Below, in pieces: positions 13,501 through 27,340 of a stretch of 64,000 nucleotides of DNA. Position numbers and translations under genes: made by a program. The stretch is from Synaphobranchus kaupii (Eukaryota > Chordata > Actinopteri > Anguilliformes > Synaphobranchidae), in assembly GCA_029718625.1 (NCBI GenBank), contig CM056391.1, forward strand, positions 26,576,281 to 26,640,280. Reading direction: 5' to 3'. The notes beneath the pieces are model-generated. The model was not told where the DNA came from. It searched no databases and was given only the letters and a program-made list of their open reading frames with translations. Each line of letters opens with the position of its first letter. Position 1 is the stretch's first letter.

Positions 13501-16500
13501 CTTAAATTCAACCTGGCTAGGGTGTTGTCCATTCTCTTAGTCCTCGCCACTGCTGGATTTCTCCTATAATCTAGATGCTACAGGAAAGCTCAATCAGAGC
13601 TATTACACTACAAGATGTCCAGGGGCAACCATAGATTACTAGCTCTCCTTCTTTCGCCATGTAGTGGCAGTGAGTCAGCCATAGATTATTTCTATTCACC
13701 ATCAAAATAATCCACCACTTCCCCAGATCCTACTTCTCAGTTTTCTCTGAGAAGTAAGTAGTGATGTAAGGTTAAACTCAATCATGTCACGTTTGTACTT
13801 GTGGGGAAGCGACAAAAACGGGATCAAATTGTGTATACAGGGGTTGCTGTGGGTTATAGCCGCACATTTCAGTCAGGGATAAACTATGTGCATGTATGAA
13901 TTCTGTATGCGTATCTTCACCAAACATGAGTGGTGCTTGAAGACAAATGCCTCATTCTTCATTCAGTATAAATGCTCTAAGAAATAACTCTTAATAATGG
14001 CATTTAAAAAATAATAAAAAAGTTACTATCGAATTGTCACAGTGAACCCAGCACGCTTTAGGTTAAAATTATTATTTTACAATAGTTAATTCAAGCATTA
14101 TCGGATGATATATTATTGTACCTAAAACATTGTTTATTTAGGTGTTAAAACTTTTACAGGTTACTTTTTAAGTAAAAAAATAGAATAATAACAACAACAA
14201 AACAAACCAAATTCTGTCCCAATTTTGGCGCAATTCACACCTTGAATAAATAAGGTTCTACCCTTGTAAAAAATAATTCACACAGCAAAGAGCTGTGAGC
14301 AGTCAGTTTAGGAAGTAGAGCACCCTTAAGCTGTACTACTGCTGTGGACTCTCCATTTTCTGGTATTAGATACGAACTCAAAGGGTTGTTTGTCACAACA
14401 AACTACTATGACATGACAAATAAGCAAGTGGGCATGTGTGTGCGCCTGCTGTAAAATGGTTTTCACCATCTATTGTCTTTGTGAAATTCTATGTGGGGGG
14501 GGGGGGGAGTGTTCTTTTTATATCCTGATTTAATCAAAGTGTAGAACACTTTGACAGCAGCTCTCTGTCTGTAGAATGCATAGTCTAGATAGTCTAGGAG
14601 CAAAGGAAATGGATTAATGTGGGTCCCTGCCTCTTGCTCTCGCTTAGGTTTTTAGTTAGATAAATTTTCCTCTAAAATAACAGCCACCAAAGATTTCAAT
14701 TCACAGCTTTCAAATGGATGCTTTTGTCCCATGAAATCAAAACTCTTGTCATTTAGTATGGGGCTTTGAAAAAATCTATAACTATCTTCTAAAGTGGTGA
14801 ACATTTCTTGACCTTATTTTTTGGGATCCGAGGGTTGGAAGTGGAAAAATAGTTTCCATTCACATTTGACCCATATTACTGCTGGTCAGGAATATGCTGA
14901 ATTAAAAATAACCACTGGGTTTTGCATCCATGGTTTTGTATCCACAGTAGAAGTTATTATTGGATAGTTTAAATATATTGTGTGTATTTTATTATCATTG
15001 TGAGAGATGCATTTTGAGGATGAAAATCATGATTTACCCACAGTCCTGTTCTTCTGCTTTCTATTGATATGAGATGTGTATTGATGAGGCAACTCATGAT
15101 TTGATAGCCCATGAGAAATTGCTCTTGCATAAGATTCTCATATTGTAAGACATCTCTCTGTCTCACTAACAGACAAGAAAGCCAGATAGAGCCTATAAAT
15201 AGTTGAATCACACTGGTGTTCTTTGTACAGAGCTACTGTCTTCTCACCACTTCAGTCAAGGGCTCTAGCAAGAAATCAGAGCGGCACAGACATTTTATCA
15301 GGTCTGCTTTGAGGCTTTGACACTATCTTATGATCTAAAGATGGACTTAATAGGAATTCTTAGTCATGTCATGGTATCCAGTCTTTCCAATAGCACAAGA
15401 TGTCTAAAAATGAGAAATAATTGCTGAAATGCCACATTAAAATCAGAAACACATGATTGATGGCAAATTTCAGGTGTGTTTGCCAAAGCCTTGTACACAC
15501 TTCCTTTTCTGAGGAGAAAAAGTCACAGTTCTAAATGGATGTCATTTTATTTTGCGCCATAATTTTAGTTTTGAAATCACAGTTCTAACAATGTGAAATG
15601 TGCATCAGACACTTTTCTACCTGAGCTTGAAGAATTGTTTATGTGTCATTAAATTTGTCCAGTGTAAGTGTAGCATTGTCATTGCTTTTAGATGCTGTAG
15701 TGAATTTCTGGTAATTAAATTAAGATTCCTCAAACAGGGATGGCTAATGATGCTTTGTTTTGGCAAATTGTAGGCAAAAAAAACTTTCACCATTCATAAT
15801 CTTCAGAACAAAATTTTAACCACAAAATAAGTACTTGTTCTAAGTAAAAATGATTAGCTGATTATTTACCTCCCCATTTCTTTTGACATTCCTCATTGTT
15901 GAGCTTTAATAATGCACTGAACTCTTACTTCATTTGAGGAATGAATTGTGGATTGGCAGAGATTCTAAAACCAACACTACCATTGACATTAGGTTGATTT
16001 GATGGATGGCAATTTTCAAAGTTGCTTTCATCAAAAATAATGTGGAGTTAAATTTTTTTGTCAGCGTTTTATTTTTTGTTTAATTTCAAGGAGGAAGGCA
16101 CATTTACAGAAATCGCAAGGCTGGCTAGTTTCCAAGTTATGCAACTTTTTGTATAATTTTGCAGTTTATTACCTGTAACCAGATTAACAATATAATATAT
16201 AGGTTCACTCCAATAAAAGAGTAAATGCACATGTTACTGTGAAGTTTAAATAAAAACATTGAACTATATCCAGAGTAATAATTTTAGTTTAGTGATTCAT
16301 CACTTTTGGATGGAAAAGAAACAGCACATAATGTTTTATCTATGAATATAAACCCATCTAAAATATTGGATTTCTGCTTCATGCAGTTTGTCAGCACATG
16401 ACATATTATGGGTGTGAAGTTGCAGTCATAGCTTTGGTTGGTCTTGGTGAGTTACTTTTAATTGTACAACTCCTATATTACTTGAGTGTCAAAACAGAAA

Positions 16501-19267
16501 ATGAAGGTGAAAATTGTATACTTTGTGCTGCATATCATGCTATGATGAGCCGTTTAATCTTTCAAAATGGACTTGCTGCAGAGATGAAAGGCGATCTGTT
16601 TGTGTGGGTGCAGTGCCTGCATGTATGAAAATATCTGCTCATATGTCACTGCTGTGGCTGTTATCTTGGTCCAGGCCTCCACTGGAGTTATTGGCTGAGA
16701 GACCTTGGCTGTGCACCTTTCTGCCAATCCACATGGTGTTCTATCTCAGTATCCAATCAAAAGGATCATAGGACTGGGGATTTAAAGTGAGTCATACTGT
16801 GCCGTGTCCATGTGTGTCATAGCTTAATGCTTGCACACCTTTGGTTTTGCTTGAGAAATGTTGTGAATGTTGTTGTTTGTTTTTGTGTGGGGAGGAGGGG
16901 CTGAAGAGTTGAAACCCAGTTAAATATCTAAAATACCAGCTACTATAAAGTTAACCAGATGATGAAAAACTTCACAAAAAAAGTCCTGAGTGACAATTTA
17001 ATTTATGGTCACTTTCAGGAAAAGTGAACCAAAAACTGTAATCACAAAAAGTGATTTTTGCGATCTGCTGATCATAATAGAAACACCAAGAGCATGACGC
17101 ATATGATACCCTGCTTGACAAATCTCCCCCAGTTCTGTGAAGCCAGTATAGGGGAAGGGGCTAAGCATGTTACCACCACAGTAGAGGTAAATGCAGCTCT
17201 TTCTATGCTAGCTAGCTATACAGCACTGTTCATGAAATAACCAAATTATTAAAATTTTCCCTGGCTAGTAGTGTATTGTTTTTTTGCTGTGATAGCTAGT
17301 TTTCTGGGCCTTATGTGAATGGAGCATATCATAAAGTATTCTTAAACTGCACAAGTTCCAATGTTTTTTTTTGTTTTGTTTTGTTTTGTTTTTTTTGGTT
17401 GGGGGGCTTGCGTTTGGACTGCTGCCATTATCTTCCATGGCTCTCTGGCATCTTCTAGTTGAAAATAACTCTTGGATCATTACATTGTTGGATGGGTATC
17501 AGGAAATCCAACACTCACCGAGATTATCGTGAAAATTTCCTAACATGCTGGAACATGACATGCTGCTTGTTGGGTGCTCACAAGAGATCCAAAAAATTCA
17601 AGGAAAAAATCCCCATATCTTTAGATTCCCTATGGAGCCTTGACAAACTGTTGGCATATACTGAAATTCTAATGAATTGTTGCAGTGTATAAGTTACATT
17701 AGTTTTGTTTGGTCATTTGATTATGCCGGCTAGTCCTTTGGTCTTTAGCAGTGTCTGATATTTAATTATATGTTTTCATTGTTATAAAACTACTTGAAAT
17801 TTTCTAAATATGATTTATGGGCATGGGATATTTCGTCAGGCGAGTCATTTTAAAATAAGCCTAGTGTCATTGTTCTAGTGAATGTGTTTTTTTTCTTCTG
17901 TTGTTTGACCCTTGACTGGTCCCCATTTGAAGAGGAAGTAAAAGTAAGTAACTAAATAAATAAAGTTATATTTGTCCTTGCAAAATCTAAGGCGCATCAA
18001 CATCAAATATCCCCTTTTCTGCATACTTTCCATGGAAATGTAAAACCTGTTTGAAATATGCCTGATCCATGTGGGTCCATTGAGCACAGCATAAAGATTT
18101 GTTTTTGTCAACTTTGAGTGGGTTTTACTGAGGGTGTGAAAGGGTCTGTTAATTGGATAAATGAACACACAATCCCCGCCACCACCCACCCCCACATACA
18201 ATAAGTCTGCTTTAATGTCAAATTCCGCGTTAAAGCTTTACATTTTAAATTTTTACACAGAATATGCAACGCAAAACATGTCATATCACAGAATATGATC
18301 TTGTTGGCCACACAATAGCCTACCTTTCTGTAACGAAAAATCACTGAATCTTTTCTCGGGACATTTACAAATGTTTTTCTCCATATTGTGTCTTTAAGAA
18401 AATGGGCGACAGAGCCTCTATTGGTCCTAGCCCAGCAGGAGGTAAACTCAGGCTCCACCTCTGAAGCTGGAGATTGTTTTATAGGCCTAAGTGTTTGACA
18501 GGTGAAATACTGTGGGAACTGCAAGAAGAGTTTTTGTCTTTTGTCACACTTTTTCAGTGTGGAGGTACATTTTGAATGCTCAATGCTCCCTGTGGAAAAC
18601 CACTGAATCTTGGTCTGATCTAAATATATGCAATTTAGTCATATTTTAAACATACTTTCTCACAAATATGCAGAGATGCCTACACTATTGGATTACTTTG
18701 ACAGGCAAGAATGTTGAATGTCTGTTGATTTATTAAAAAAGGCATATCAAATCCAGATAATCTTGACAATGAAAATGCTTTTTTAATATACTGTGTCTTA
18801 TTCAACAATTTTTTTTTAAGAATTCAATATGTGGAAATGTAATATGCATTGTAATTTAGTGTTGTTTGCAAGAAATTCATTGTTTGATTCAGTTTACTTC
18901 TGTGTAAATAAATCATCTAGGTCACACAAGTTTAAGAACCTCGAGATCATGGGAATTCATATTCTTTTTCTCTTTAGTATTCTTTGTTTCTGTTGCTAGA
19001 GTGTTGGAGTGCATGTGTGAAAACTTCTTGGGAGACATGAATTGTCCAGGGTAACCCATCTGACGGGGGCCATTGTGCATCTTTCCTTTTGAGCCAGAGG
19101 GAATCTGGGAAACGTTAGCACACCACTTTCAAGCATCCTGCTTAGAAGCTAAGGATAGAGCCTTGTAGTACTTCAACGGAAATCAACAGCAGGATGGATA
19201 AAATGGTGTTAATGTGGTTTTGCCTGAATATGCAGTCCAATGTTGCTAACTTTACAGTTAATTTAGT

Positions 19268-19455
19268 CGCGTGTCAAACTCAAGGCTACGTGCCAGATAT
19301 GGCCCCCCTCGAATTTTGATCCGGCCTGCATATCGATCCAGAAATCAATTAAAGTAGTAATTTGCAACGCACCCCCACCCCCCTGGTCCGCAGTTGCACA
19401 CAATCCCGCCACCACCAACCCCCGCATACATGCCCCCCACCCGGTTGGCGATAGC
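19268..19455. mobile_element. Possible hAT-derived repeat
   Basis: The stretch beginning tgtcaaactcaaggctacg and continuing tggcccccctcg ... ccggcctg resembles the common vertebrate hAT/Charlie terminal sequence of the form tgtcaaactcaaggcccg...ccggcc. The right part, acacaatcccgccaccacc, also occurs near 18172. No second terminus or target duplication was identified. Confidence 0.4.
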
Positions 19456-20035
19456 ATTCCAAAATAGCACTAAATGTTTGGCCCTTGCTTTGATTCACAA
19501 TTCTCTACATGGCCATCGGAATGATTGATTTTGACACCCCAGATTTTGACACGACTGTCTTTTTGGCGGCAATTAGAAAGTGCTCTTCAACCCTCTGGCT
19601 TTTTTGCCCTGTGTACTGTTCTTTCATCCTGTTAATCATGTTAGTAGAAAACCCCGTATTACATCACCCTCCAGCGTACTTCAAGTCAAGTATTGGCTTG
19701 ACATCACTTTCAAGTCCCTAATATATCATGTGCAGTGCAATACTTCTTAACTGAGAAGCTGTAACTGATCTCTGAGATGTTATCTTTGAGAAGACTCTCA
19801 TTTGGGACCCGGCAGGGGTACAGCAGGTATTGTTGTAAAATTCAGTTTAAAATTGTATCAATAAAAGCATCAGGTTTGCCGTTTTCACCCGAGCAATCTC
19901 ATTAGGAGCATTTGAAAAGCTTTGAGAGCAGCGGCCTGTTTAAATGGGCCCAGATGCTTTAGTGTATCAGCCTGGTGCTTGACCCCTTACATGGACCTTG
20001 TGCAGCTCAAGGTGCTTTTTTTGCACTTTTGGCTG

Positions 20036-20085
20036 AATTTTCATGTATGAAAGTTGCTTTATAAATAAAGTTTATTATTATTACC
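20036..20085 (+). repeat. Probable L2-type LINE 3' tail
   Basis: The sequence atgaaagttgctttataaat followed by aaagtttattattatta matches the shape of L2-like LINE 3' ends in fish (gaaaggtgctatataaataaag plus a short tandem repeat). No coding part of the LINE remains just upstream. Confidence 0.45.
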
Positions 20086-21324
20086 TTGCCTGCCCAGCAG
20101 TTAAAGTGAAAAAATGTTGGCTAAAATAACAAATGTGCCTTTGTCCAGCTCAGACTTTTATAGAATGCAGTCCTTTACAAACCTTTCAAATTGAATAACA
20201 GGATGTTGTTTGGGCAGGGGATTGACTAGACAGACAAGTAATGCCAGTAACACTGAAATGTGCCCAATTTCTTCTCTACCCAAAGCTAGTTTGGTCAACT
20301 GTTCACGAGTGTGTATACTTTTCCATGTTTCTTTAGCCGTTTGTCTAGCCACTTACCTACCTATTAAAAAAAGAAAATAATGTAATGATTAGGGAAGCCC
20401 TAAGTCCCTTGTCACAGAATAAGGTTGAGTCTAACACACGTGTCAATGCAAGGTTAAATTATGTTTTTCAAGTTCTCTGACTTGTCACTTGAAAGCTGAC
20501 ACTGCGTTTGTTTGTTTTCAGCTATGGGTCAGACTAAACAGTAGACGTGAAGCTTGTTTAGACACAACAAATGGTAACTTGTTCGAGATGAGACCAAATG
20601 TTTTAATTTCAAGAGAAGAGTGGTAAGAGGCATTTTAGAATTGTGCAAATTGTGTTTAATTCACATACCATTTCCAGTTGCTACTAGCTGTATTTAGTGC
20701 TTGGAAGACAGATGTTAGGTCCACTTTGTTCAAGGTCTGCTCTTACTATTAACAAATTAATATGATTATTTCACTTTGAAAAGGGGATTGAAAACTTGCC
20801 CCTCTGTGATCTTTTTATCACGTGTGCACCCATTGCGTTGCAGCAGGCCTACTTATATGGCCAGAACGGCCACCTCTCTACTGTGCCAAGTAACAAGTCC
20901 AATAGTACCTCTTCTATTTTTAAACTGATATCATCAGTAAGACCTACTGTGGTTGTCATTGTCTGAACTGAAGTTTTTAACTACAGTATTTTTTCCCACT
21001 GTTTGAAAATGTGTGTAAATTGTATTATATGCCTCCTACACCAATTGGTGCAAATTCAATCTAGGGATATTTTTTATGGTTTAACAAACCCCTCCCTTAC
21101 TAATTAATTTAATATTATCTAGCACTTAGTAAATGATGTGTGACAAATTATAATTTCTTACAAATTACATCTTAGAATTGTCCTCATTATGTATACTTAA
21201 AAAGGGATTAAAAAGTTCTTTCCTGGAAATGTGTGTCTTTCATAGCCAATGTTTAGTGTTTGCTCAAATAAACATGAAATGTACAGATAGTTGATCTTTT
21301 ATGCTTCTTTTTTAAAATTCTTTA

Positions 21325-21780
21325 TTTTTTATATTTGGTGCCCAATGCGGGGCTGAATATATCCAGTTCCCACCCCAATTTGGAATGGCCAATCGTCTTC
21401 AACCGCAGCCGTGTACATGGCACGAAGCCTACTGCCAGTTCGGGCGAGTGTAGACATCCACAGCTCTCCTCTGAAACACATGGTGTCGCCAGCTGCTTCT
21501 TTTCACACCGCAGCTCGCATAGACCGGAGTCGGAGGAGTGACCTTTCATAATCAGCTTTGACTGCAATCTACGGGCGCCCGATCGACCAGTGGTTGCTAG
21601 ATAGTGATGCACACGGACCTCTGTCCGACTGAACCCTCCCATTCCCTAGGCGATGCAATTGCCAATTGCGCAGCAACAGTAGGCACTCGCACGGCCCGGA
21701 TTTAATACAAGGCCGTGAGGCTCATCCATGTACCACAGTGTGGTGAATTACCGAATGAAGCATCCAGCAGCCCCCGCTTA
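21325..21780 (-). mobile_element. SINE-like element (minus strand)
   Basis: This GC-richer island in AT-rich sequence starts with an A/T-rich tail (ttaaaattctttattttt) and contains cccaatttggaatggccaat, a motif typical of fish SINE bodies. It ends near gaatgaagcatccagcagcccccg, so the tRNA-like head would be at the right on the minus strand. The region agcatccagcagccccc / ggatttaatac resembles degenerate Pol III boxes. Its body shares caattgc...cagcaacag-like segments with the SINE at 41492. Confidence 0.55.
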
Positions 21781-24700
21781 GTCACCTCTTAATCACTTTC
21801 AGGCATTTGTGTTTTGGGCTGTTTTTGTACTACCTTTAGTCACTAGAGCTGTGGGGTATCTTCTCAATCACTTGGTTAACACCTGTAAATGTGATCAAAA
21901 AAGGTCTGGGATGAGGTCTTTCTGGTGAGGTGGAGGGGGGGTTTGGGTGCAGGGGTGTTGGCAGTGTGCCTTAGATCAGAGATCGTATAGCAACTCAGAT
22001 CTCTGTGCTGGGCTTGGCTGTTGATTGGACAGCTGCCAGGCACTACAGTTTCACTATGGAATTTTATACACGCTGACAAAAAAGTGCGATGGGTGCTGTA
22101 AAATGGCCAAATCCCTGATAAAATACATTTGCTTTTTTCACTTTTCTGATCCACCTCTTTTAGCTCAATATATCTTTTTCCTTTTTTGTCCATGTCAGTC
22201 TTTATTTCTTGACTTCAGTGCAAATACAGATGTTATCATTCCTTGTGCAGCTGCTGATTTCATATAAAATGTTTGGCACTGAGTTTGTAGCTGGAAATAT
22301 GGTTTGATTTATCCAACAAGTGCACCACATTTAGGGTTGAAATTTTGAGTGAAATGATTTTTATGTTCTGTGTGCTTTCAGCAAGAGTTATGACTCAGTA
22401 ATATGTTTTAAAGATGTTCCTCATAAGGAAGGGCATACTTTAATCTCACTTTAATCTCCTCTCGTTTAATCTCAGTTTACTCTCTGCCTGCAACATTAAA
22501 GACAAATCATTTATTTTGCATGTCGATCACACATTTTATTGTAAGTTTGACACAGAAAACTTACTTAAATGCTATGCTATGGAGCTAGGCCACCAGTAGA
22601 TCCCAATACTATTGTTGATTAATGAACATTGGAAGAACACTACCACATTATACACAAGCTTGTCAGTAGCAATGCCAGTCACCCCACTGTTGTTCCAGAC
22701 CAGCACAAAGCACTTGATGCCAACCCTGCCATATTGGGACACATAACATTGACAGATAAGATTCTTAACATTAGTCACTATGAATATATGTTGTTGATTT
22801 GCTTTTCTACACAAGTCGCATAGGAACTTTTAAAATCATGGTAGAAAAAAAAGTATGTGTGTAATATACAGTATAATACCTTGACACTGTTAAAGACTAA
22901 GATTTGCCTGGACATTGGCATTGTGGCATTAGTAAAATACAATATACTTGCAATTTTAGGTCAATCCATACAACAAAGGAACGTGGGAGAGCAGGAAGGC
23001 AAGCCATGTATTTTGCTCTGGTTTATATACCTGAGGTACAGTATGAGGTTTTCTGCGATTTTGCAAGACCTGCATAGTTGCCTTCATTTGCTTTCTTGTT
23101 ACCCATCAATTAAATTCACTTAATTCTTTCTTTTCTTTCCTGCCATCTTGAGCAGAACGAAGCACTGGATTAGGGTGATATTCTGCATAAACAGATTTAG
23201 CTTTCTGAAATCAAAGCCCTAAAGAGATTTGCTGGTTAGCAAGCTGAGTTACTATCTAAGAATTCATCAACACAAAATGGGTTTATCTACTGAAAGTAAA
23301 CACTACACTACATGGCCATCAGAGATATCAATTCTATGGTGCTCACAAACCAAATGTTTTCTTTGCTAACTACTGTAGCCTGCATCTTGCTCTATAATGT
23401 GCATACAAACACATTGATTCAATGAGTAACATATGACTACTATATTTCAAGTCATCCTTGTGCTAAAATGATACATTATCGACTGAACTGAAATTACCCT
23501 AAAAACTGAACAGAAATGTAGCATAATGTATTATAGCCTGTAATGTTTAAGTTTAGGGGGCATACTGTATATAAAAATATTCGGGGTTGATATTTGTGTT
23601 GTTTTTCGTATATATGGTGAAGCAAGTGTTATCGGACTTCTCTCATATTCAAATAGACATAGACGCATTCCTGTGAATATAGATTAAATGGAATGGCATG
23701 GGACATTTCACAGTGCTTGATCTATGGTTCCCCAATCTCAGGCATTGCAGATGGGCCATGCACAGGGTACTTACACATATGGCTTATAAGGAAACTAACA
23801 CAGAATGCCAGAAGCATTCTGTGGATTACAAGAGGATGACTGCATTTTCAGCACATTACCCATGGTCACTTTTTTGAAAGTGAGAGCCTTTGTGCTCTCA
23901 ACCAAGCGGATGACCCTACCACCCGCCCTGTCACTTGTTACCGTTGGTCTGCGATTCCCTCTGCCCCTCACAACATCCAAAGATCCGTTCATTTTGCCAC
24001 CTCCATCTGATGGAAATGTCCTGTGAATTTAGAAAAAGCTCTGTTACCTGCATTATCAGAAGAATGCAAAACACGGAGCAGCATTTATCTAATTTGGGCT
24101 CCCTGCCTGTTTGTTTGACATGGCCCGCTGCAGGGGCCTACCTCTGTCTGCCTCTGACTCACCCATGAAAAGTGCAGTGAGTTTTTACTGTGTATTTGTT
24201 CAACTACTGTTGAACTAGCGACTGGAATGCGCCTCTTGGGAGATGAAAGGCTTGGCGGTTCGGGCCAAGTTCCAGTCGGCATGCGGGGTGGGCCTGGTTT
24301 TTTTTGGAGCAGAAGCGACCCACGGCACACTCCCTGCCTGATCAGCGGGTCACGGGTTCACCGGACACCCGTGTGTAGCAGCGACCCTTTCACGCTGAAT
24401 CTCAGCATGCAGCAGAAAAGGGCCTCTGTTTGCCGCCTAGCACCTGCTCCCCATTTCACAGCCACAGAAAGACCATGGAGGTCTGCCTCTGTGCAGTACT
24501 GACAGCTCGTGAGATCTTCATCATTCATCAGGGCCTTTTGATCTACTTGATGAATCTCCTCTTGGACTGAGATACTGTGTCTTTTCATAGCAAAACTGCT
24601 GCACTGTAGTTCCCAGTGCAGCAGTGGAATCAAGGGTTCTATTCGCAGGCCCTGCTTTATACAGAGAAGGTCCATAGATAATTGTGGCATTTCAGCGCAG

Positions 24701-27124
24701 AAGTGGCACCTTTAATTACTATAATGCAGTTTCATTGTCAAAAAAAGCCCACACACGGTTGTGTTGGAGGGTTTTTTTTAACCATATAGCTGTACTGGTG
24801 AATATGGTAGTGACTGGCGAGTAAAATTTATATTTATATAGCATTTATATTTGATCTGTCAGGACATGTGGTGCACAGTGAGTGTTGCTGTCCAGAGATT
24901 AGCCACAGGGGGAGTGGCTTTCACCTGGTGCACGAGTGCAAGTATTGTTAAGGACTTCCTGAGCTTGACGTGATTTATTTAATTGCTTCATTAATGCTGT
25001 CAGAGTGTCCTTTTTGGTTTGTTCCTGCCCAGCACAAAAACCAGTGAATGTTTTCTTGACAAAGAAAATGTATTGAGCAACCCTCCACCTTTCAAGATGT
25101 TTCTCCTGCTTTATAATATCAGCTCTAATATTAAATCTATGAACTTCTTTAAAGAAAGGCCAGAGCCAAACTGTTTTTGTGACAAACTTATTTTTTTATA
25201 TCCAGCCAAAGGAATAGTAAAAACAAAAGCTCCATGGCAGTTTTTTTATGGGCGGGCTTTTCACTTAGGAGCTCCAGTTTCTCAAAATTTCTCTCACCAC
25301 AATCCAGCCTCTTTCCCACCCATTTCTGAAATGGGTCCAAAACCACAAAGTACAGAGAGTGAGGGCCAATGCCATGTAAAATGGCTGACAGTTATGGAAA
25401 TTTATTAAGAAATAGGCCTAACCAAACCCCACTCTCGTTGGCAGTGATGCACAGCTACGCATAACTTCATGGCTGTCCTCTCTCCTGACTGCGAGATGGC
25501 CTGAGCTTCTCCAAGCTGGTTTTTGCAGTACTTATTCCTTCCCAGCTCCTGCAAGTGATGTGCTGGCATGTCAGACACCAGACCATGGATGGCAACAACT
25601 CAGACCCGGATGGCGTGCATGCGTGCGGTTGGGTGGTTGGGTGGTCCCTGCTGTTGCATGTTATATCAATACACAAATAGCTTGCCAGTCTAGTCCTTCG
25701 GTGCCAAACCTGAGTGTTATCTTTGAACGTTGTTCAGACGGATATATTAATTACATGGCAGGGATTTTCTATGCTTTATAAAATAATATGCTATTATGTC
25801 TTTTTCTGTCCATCGATCTTCATAGTACATGGCTGAGGTTTCATAATTTTGAAATGCAGAACCAGTCCACTGAGGCCAAATTTGAAACAAAGCATTTCTG
25901 GTCTTGGCTCCCACTGATCAGTAACGCAACTTTAGACGTGAGATCTCTTTGGCAGAATTGGCCCGTCTCCAACAATGTGGTCAGGAGTGTTGACAAGCAT
26001 TCTGTGTTTTTTTTTTCTTTCTCATAACCGCTGTCGGGAGCAGCACACACCGTAATTTCTACAGGTAAATGAACCTGCCTGATGGATGGCTGAGTGGAGT
26101 TTGCGATGAGGGCCACGGTGCTGCTCGTTTTCGGCAGTGCTGTCACAGCACTGTCCTTCGCCCCGCTCACCTGCCACATCGGCTCCTTAATACGGTGCTT
26201 GACTGGGCCATGCGATCAGATTACCTGCTTTAATTAAGTCTGTATATGAGGAGGCGAGAACAGCGCAGCTGTCAGGACTGTCGCATTGCCGCTAAGCCCT
26301 GTCCTACCCGGCAGGATGGCCCCGCTGGGCTCTGCGGGGGCAGGAGGAAAATCGGGACGCGTCTGAGCCCCAGGGCATTCAGCGTCTTGAGAGGGAGTCC
26401 AAGGGCACCTCGTCTTCCACTTGAGATGCATAAATACGTTGCAATGTAAGCATTTGCAATGCAAAATTATCCTAGCTCAGGTTTGGCTCAAACTCTTTAT
26501 TCTTTTAAAGCCTTTGAATTATTTATGTTTTTTAACCCAACAATTATCCGAAGTTGAGTACATTACTGCATATCGTCTGCAACGTGTAATATGTGCAAAA
26601 TATTTTGTGATTATGAGGTGAGATCGGTACTAGGAATTGAAGTGTTGATGCGTTTTACTGTTTGGAGGTATGTAATGGTGTCTCATTGAAATAGTGATTT
26701 TAATCAAGCAGAAAAGAGGAATTTCCTGAAATGTACCAAGGATTTTTATTACACAAGGGACCTATTCCAAAAGGTTGACCAGTAAAAATGAGAGATTCCT
26801 CCTCACTTCCTGCTGACAGCTGTGAACAAGCACTTACTGCCCTCCACTGTACCATTCACTGGAAAAAAGCCTAACTCCGTGAGCCACATAAAATGCCTCT
26901 GAGAACTGTTCAGTGTGTTACATTGGTCAGAAAATACTAATTAATGATTAAGGTTATCAGAAAATGTGTATGTATTTTATCTATATTTCACGCAAAGAAA
27001 GAGAAAAGGGAATTGGATAAACTAGAGTAAACATAGGCGCTCATTTTAGACGGTGGCGAGATGTTCAGGAGCAGTGGAGCTCTCATATTCTACTGGACAG
27101 GTTGGCCAAAAGTTTCAACACTAC
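21781..27124. other. Non-coding sequence, nothing recognised
   Basis: No gene or clear repeat boundary is seen. The subregion 26080-26420 is distinctly GC-richer than its surroundings, but has no open frame with a signal peptide and donor, so I do not call it exon 1 or a promoter. Confidence 0.5.
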
Positions 27125-27340
27125 CTGGGGGCACATGTATTAAAACTCTGAGTAAAAGAATGCGTAAAAGAATGATCAGGGAGAAAGTCGGAAATTTTTG
27201 CATTTTTTATTTTTTTGCAAGTTGTGCAGAGGTACGCAGATTCTCTTATGTTATACATCTGAATTTCTGCATGGAAACTCGCTTACGCAGCTTTCTGAGG
27301 GCATTTTTCTGCTCAGCACTATTTATACATGTTGCCCCAG
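27125..27340. mobile_element. Terminal-inverted-repeat MITE, copy 1
   Basis: The element starts ctgggggcacatgtat and ends atacatgttgccccag, inverted repeats of about 16 bp. Its interior shares gggagaaagtcggaaatt, atacatctgaatttctgcat and agctttctgagggcattttt with a second copy at 42215. No transposase is encoded. It is a non-autonomous DNA transposon; the family could not be named from sequence alone. Confidence 0.75.

Larger units (their letters stand above)
13057..21324. other. Non-coding sequence with scattered repeat remnants
   Basis: Apart from the RT fragment, I see no gene. Contents include a G13 run (14495-14507), a TTTTG-type simple repeat near 17364-17396, two related C-rich repeat segments (18168 and 19395), a likely hAT-derived stretch near 19268 and a probable LINE tail near 20040. 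The longest open frame on the minus strand (18108-18524) has no domain I recognise and overlaps one of the repeat segments. Confidence 0.55.

Noticed and set aside
18108..18524. 138-codon open frame on the minus strand
   Set aside because: It overlaps the C-rich repeat segment and has no recognisable domain.
26234..26420. GC-rich patch considered as lrp4 exon 1 or promoter
   Set aside because: The ATG at about 26316 is followed by a glycine-rich, non-hydrophobic reading with no phase 1 donor at the right distance.
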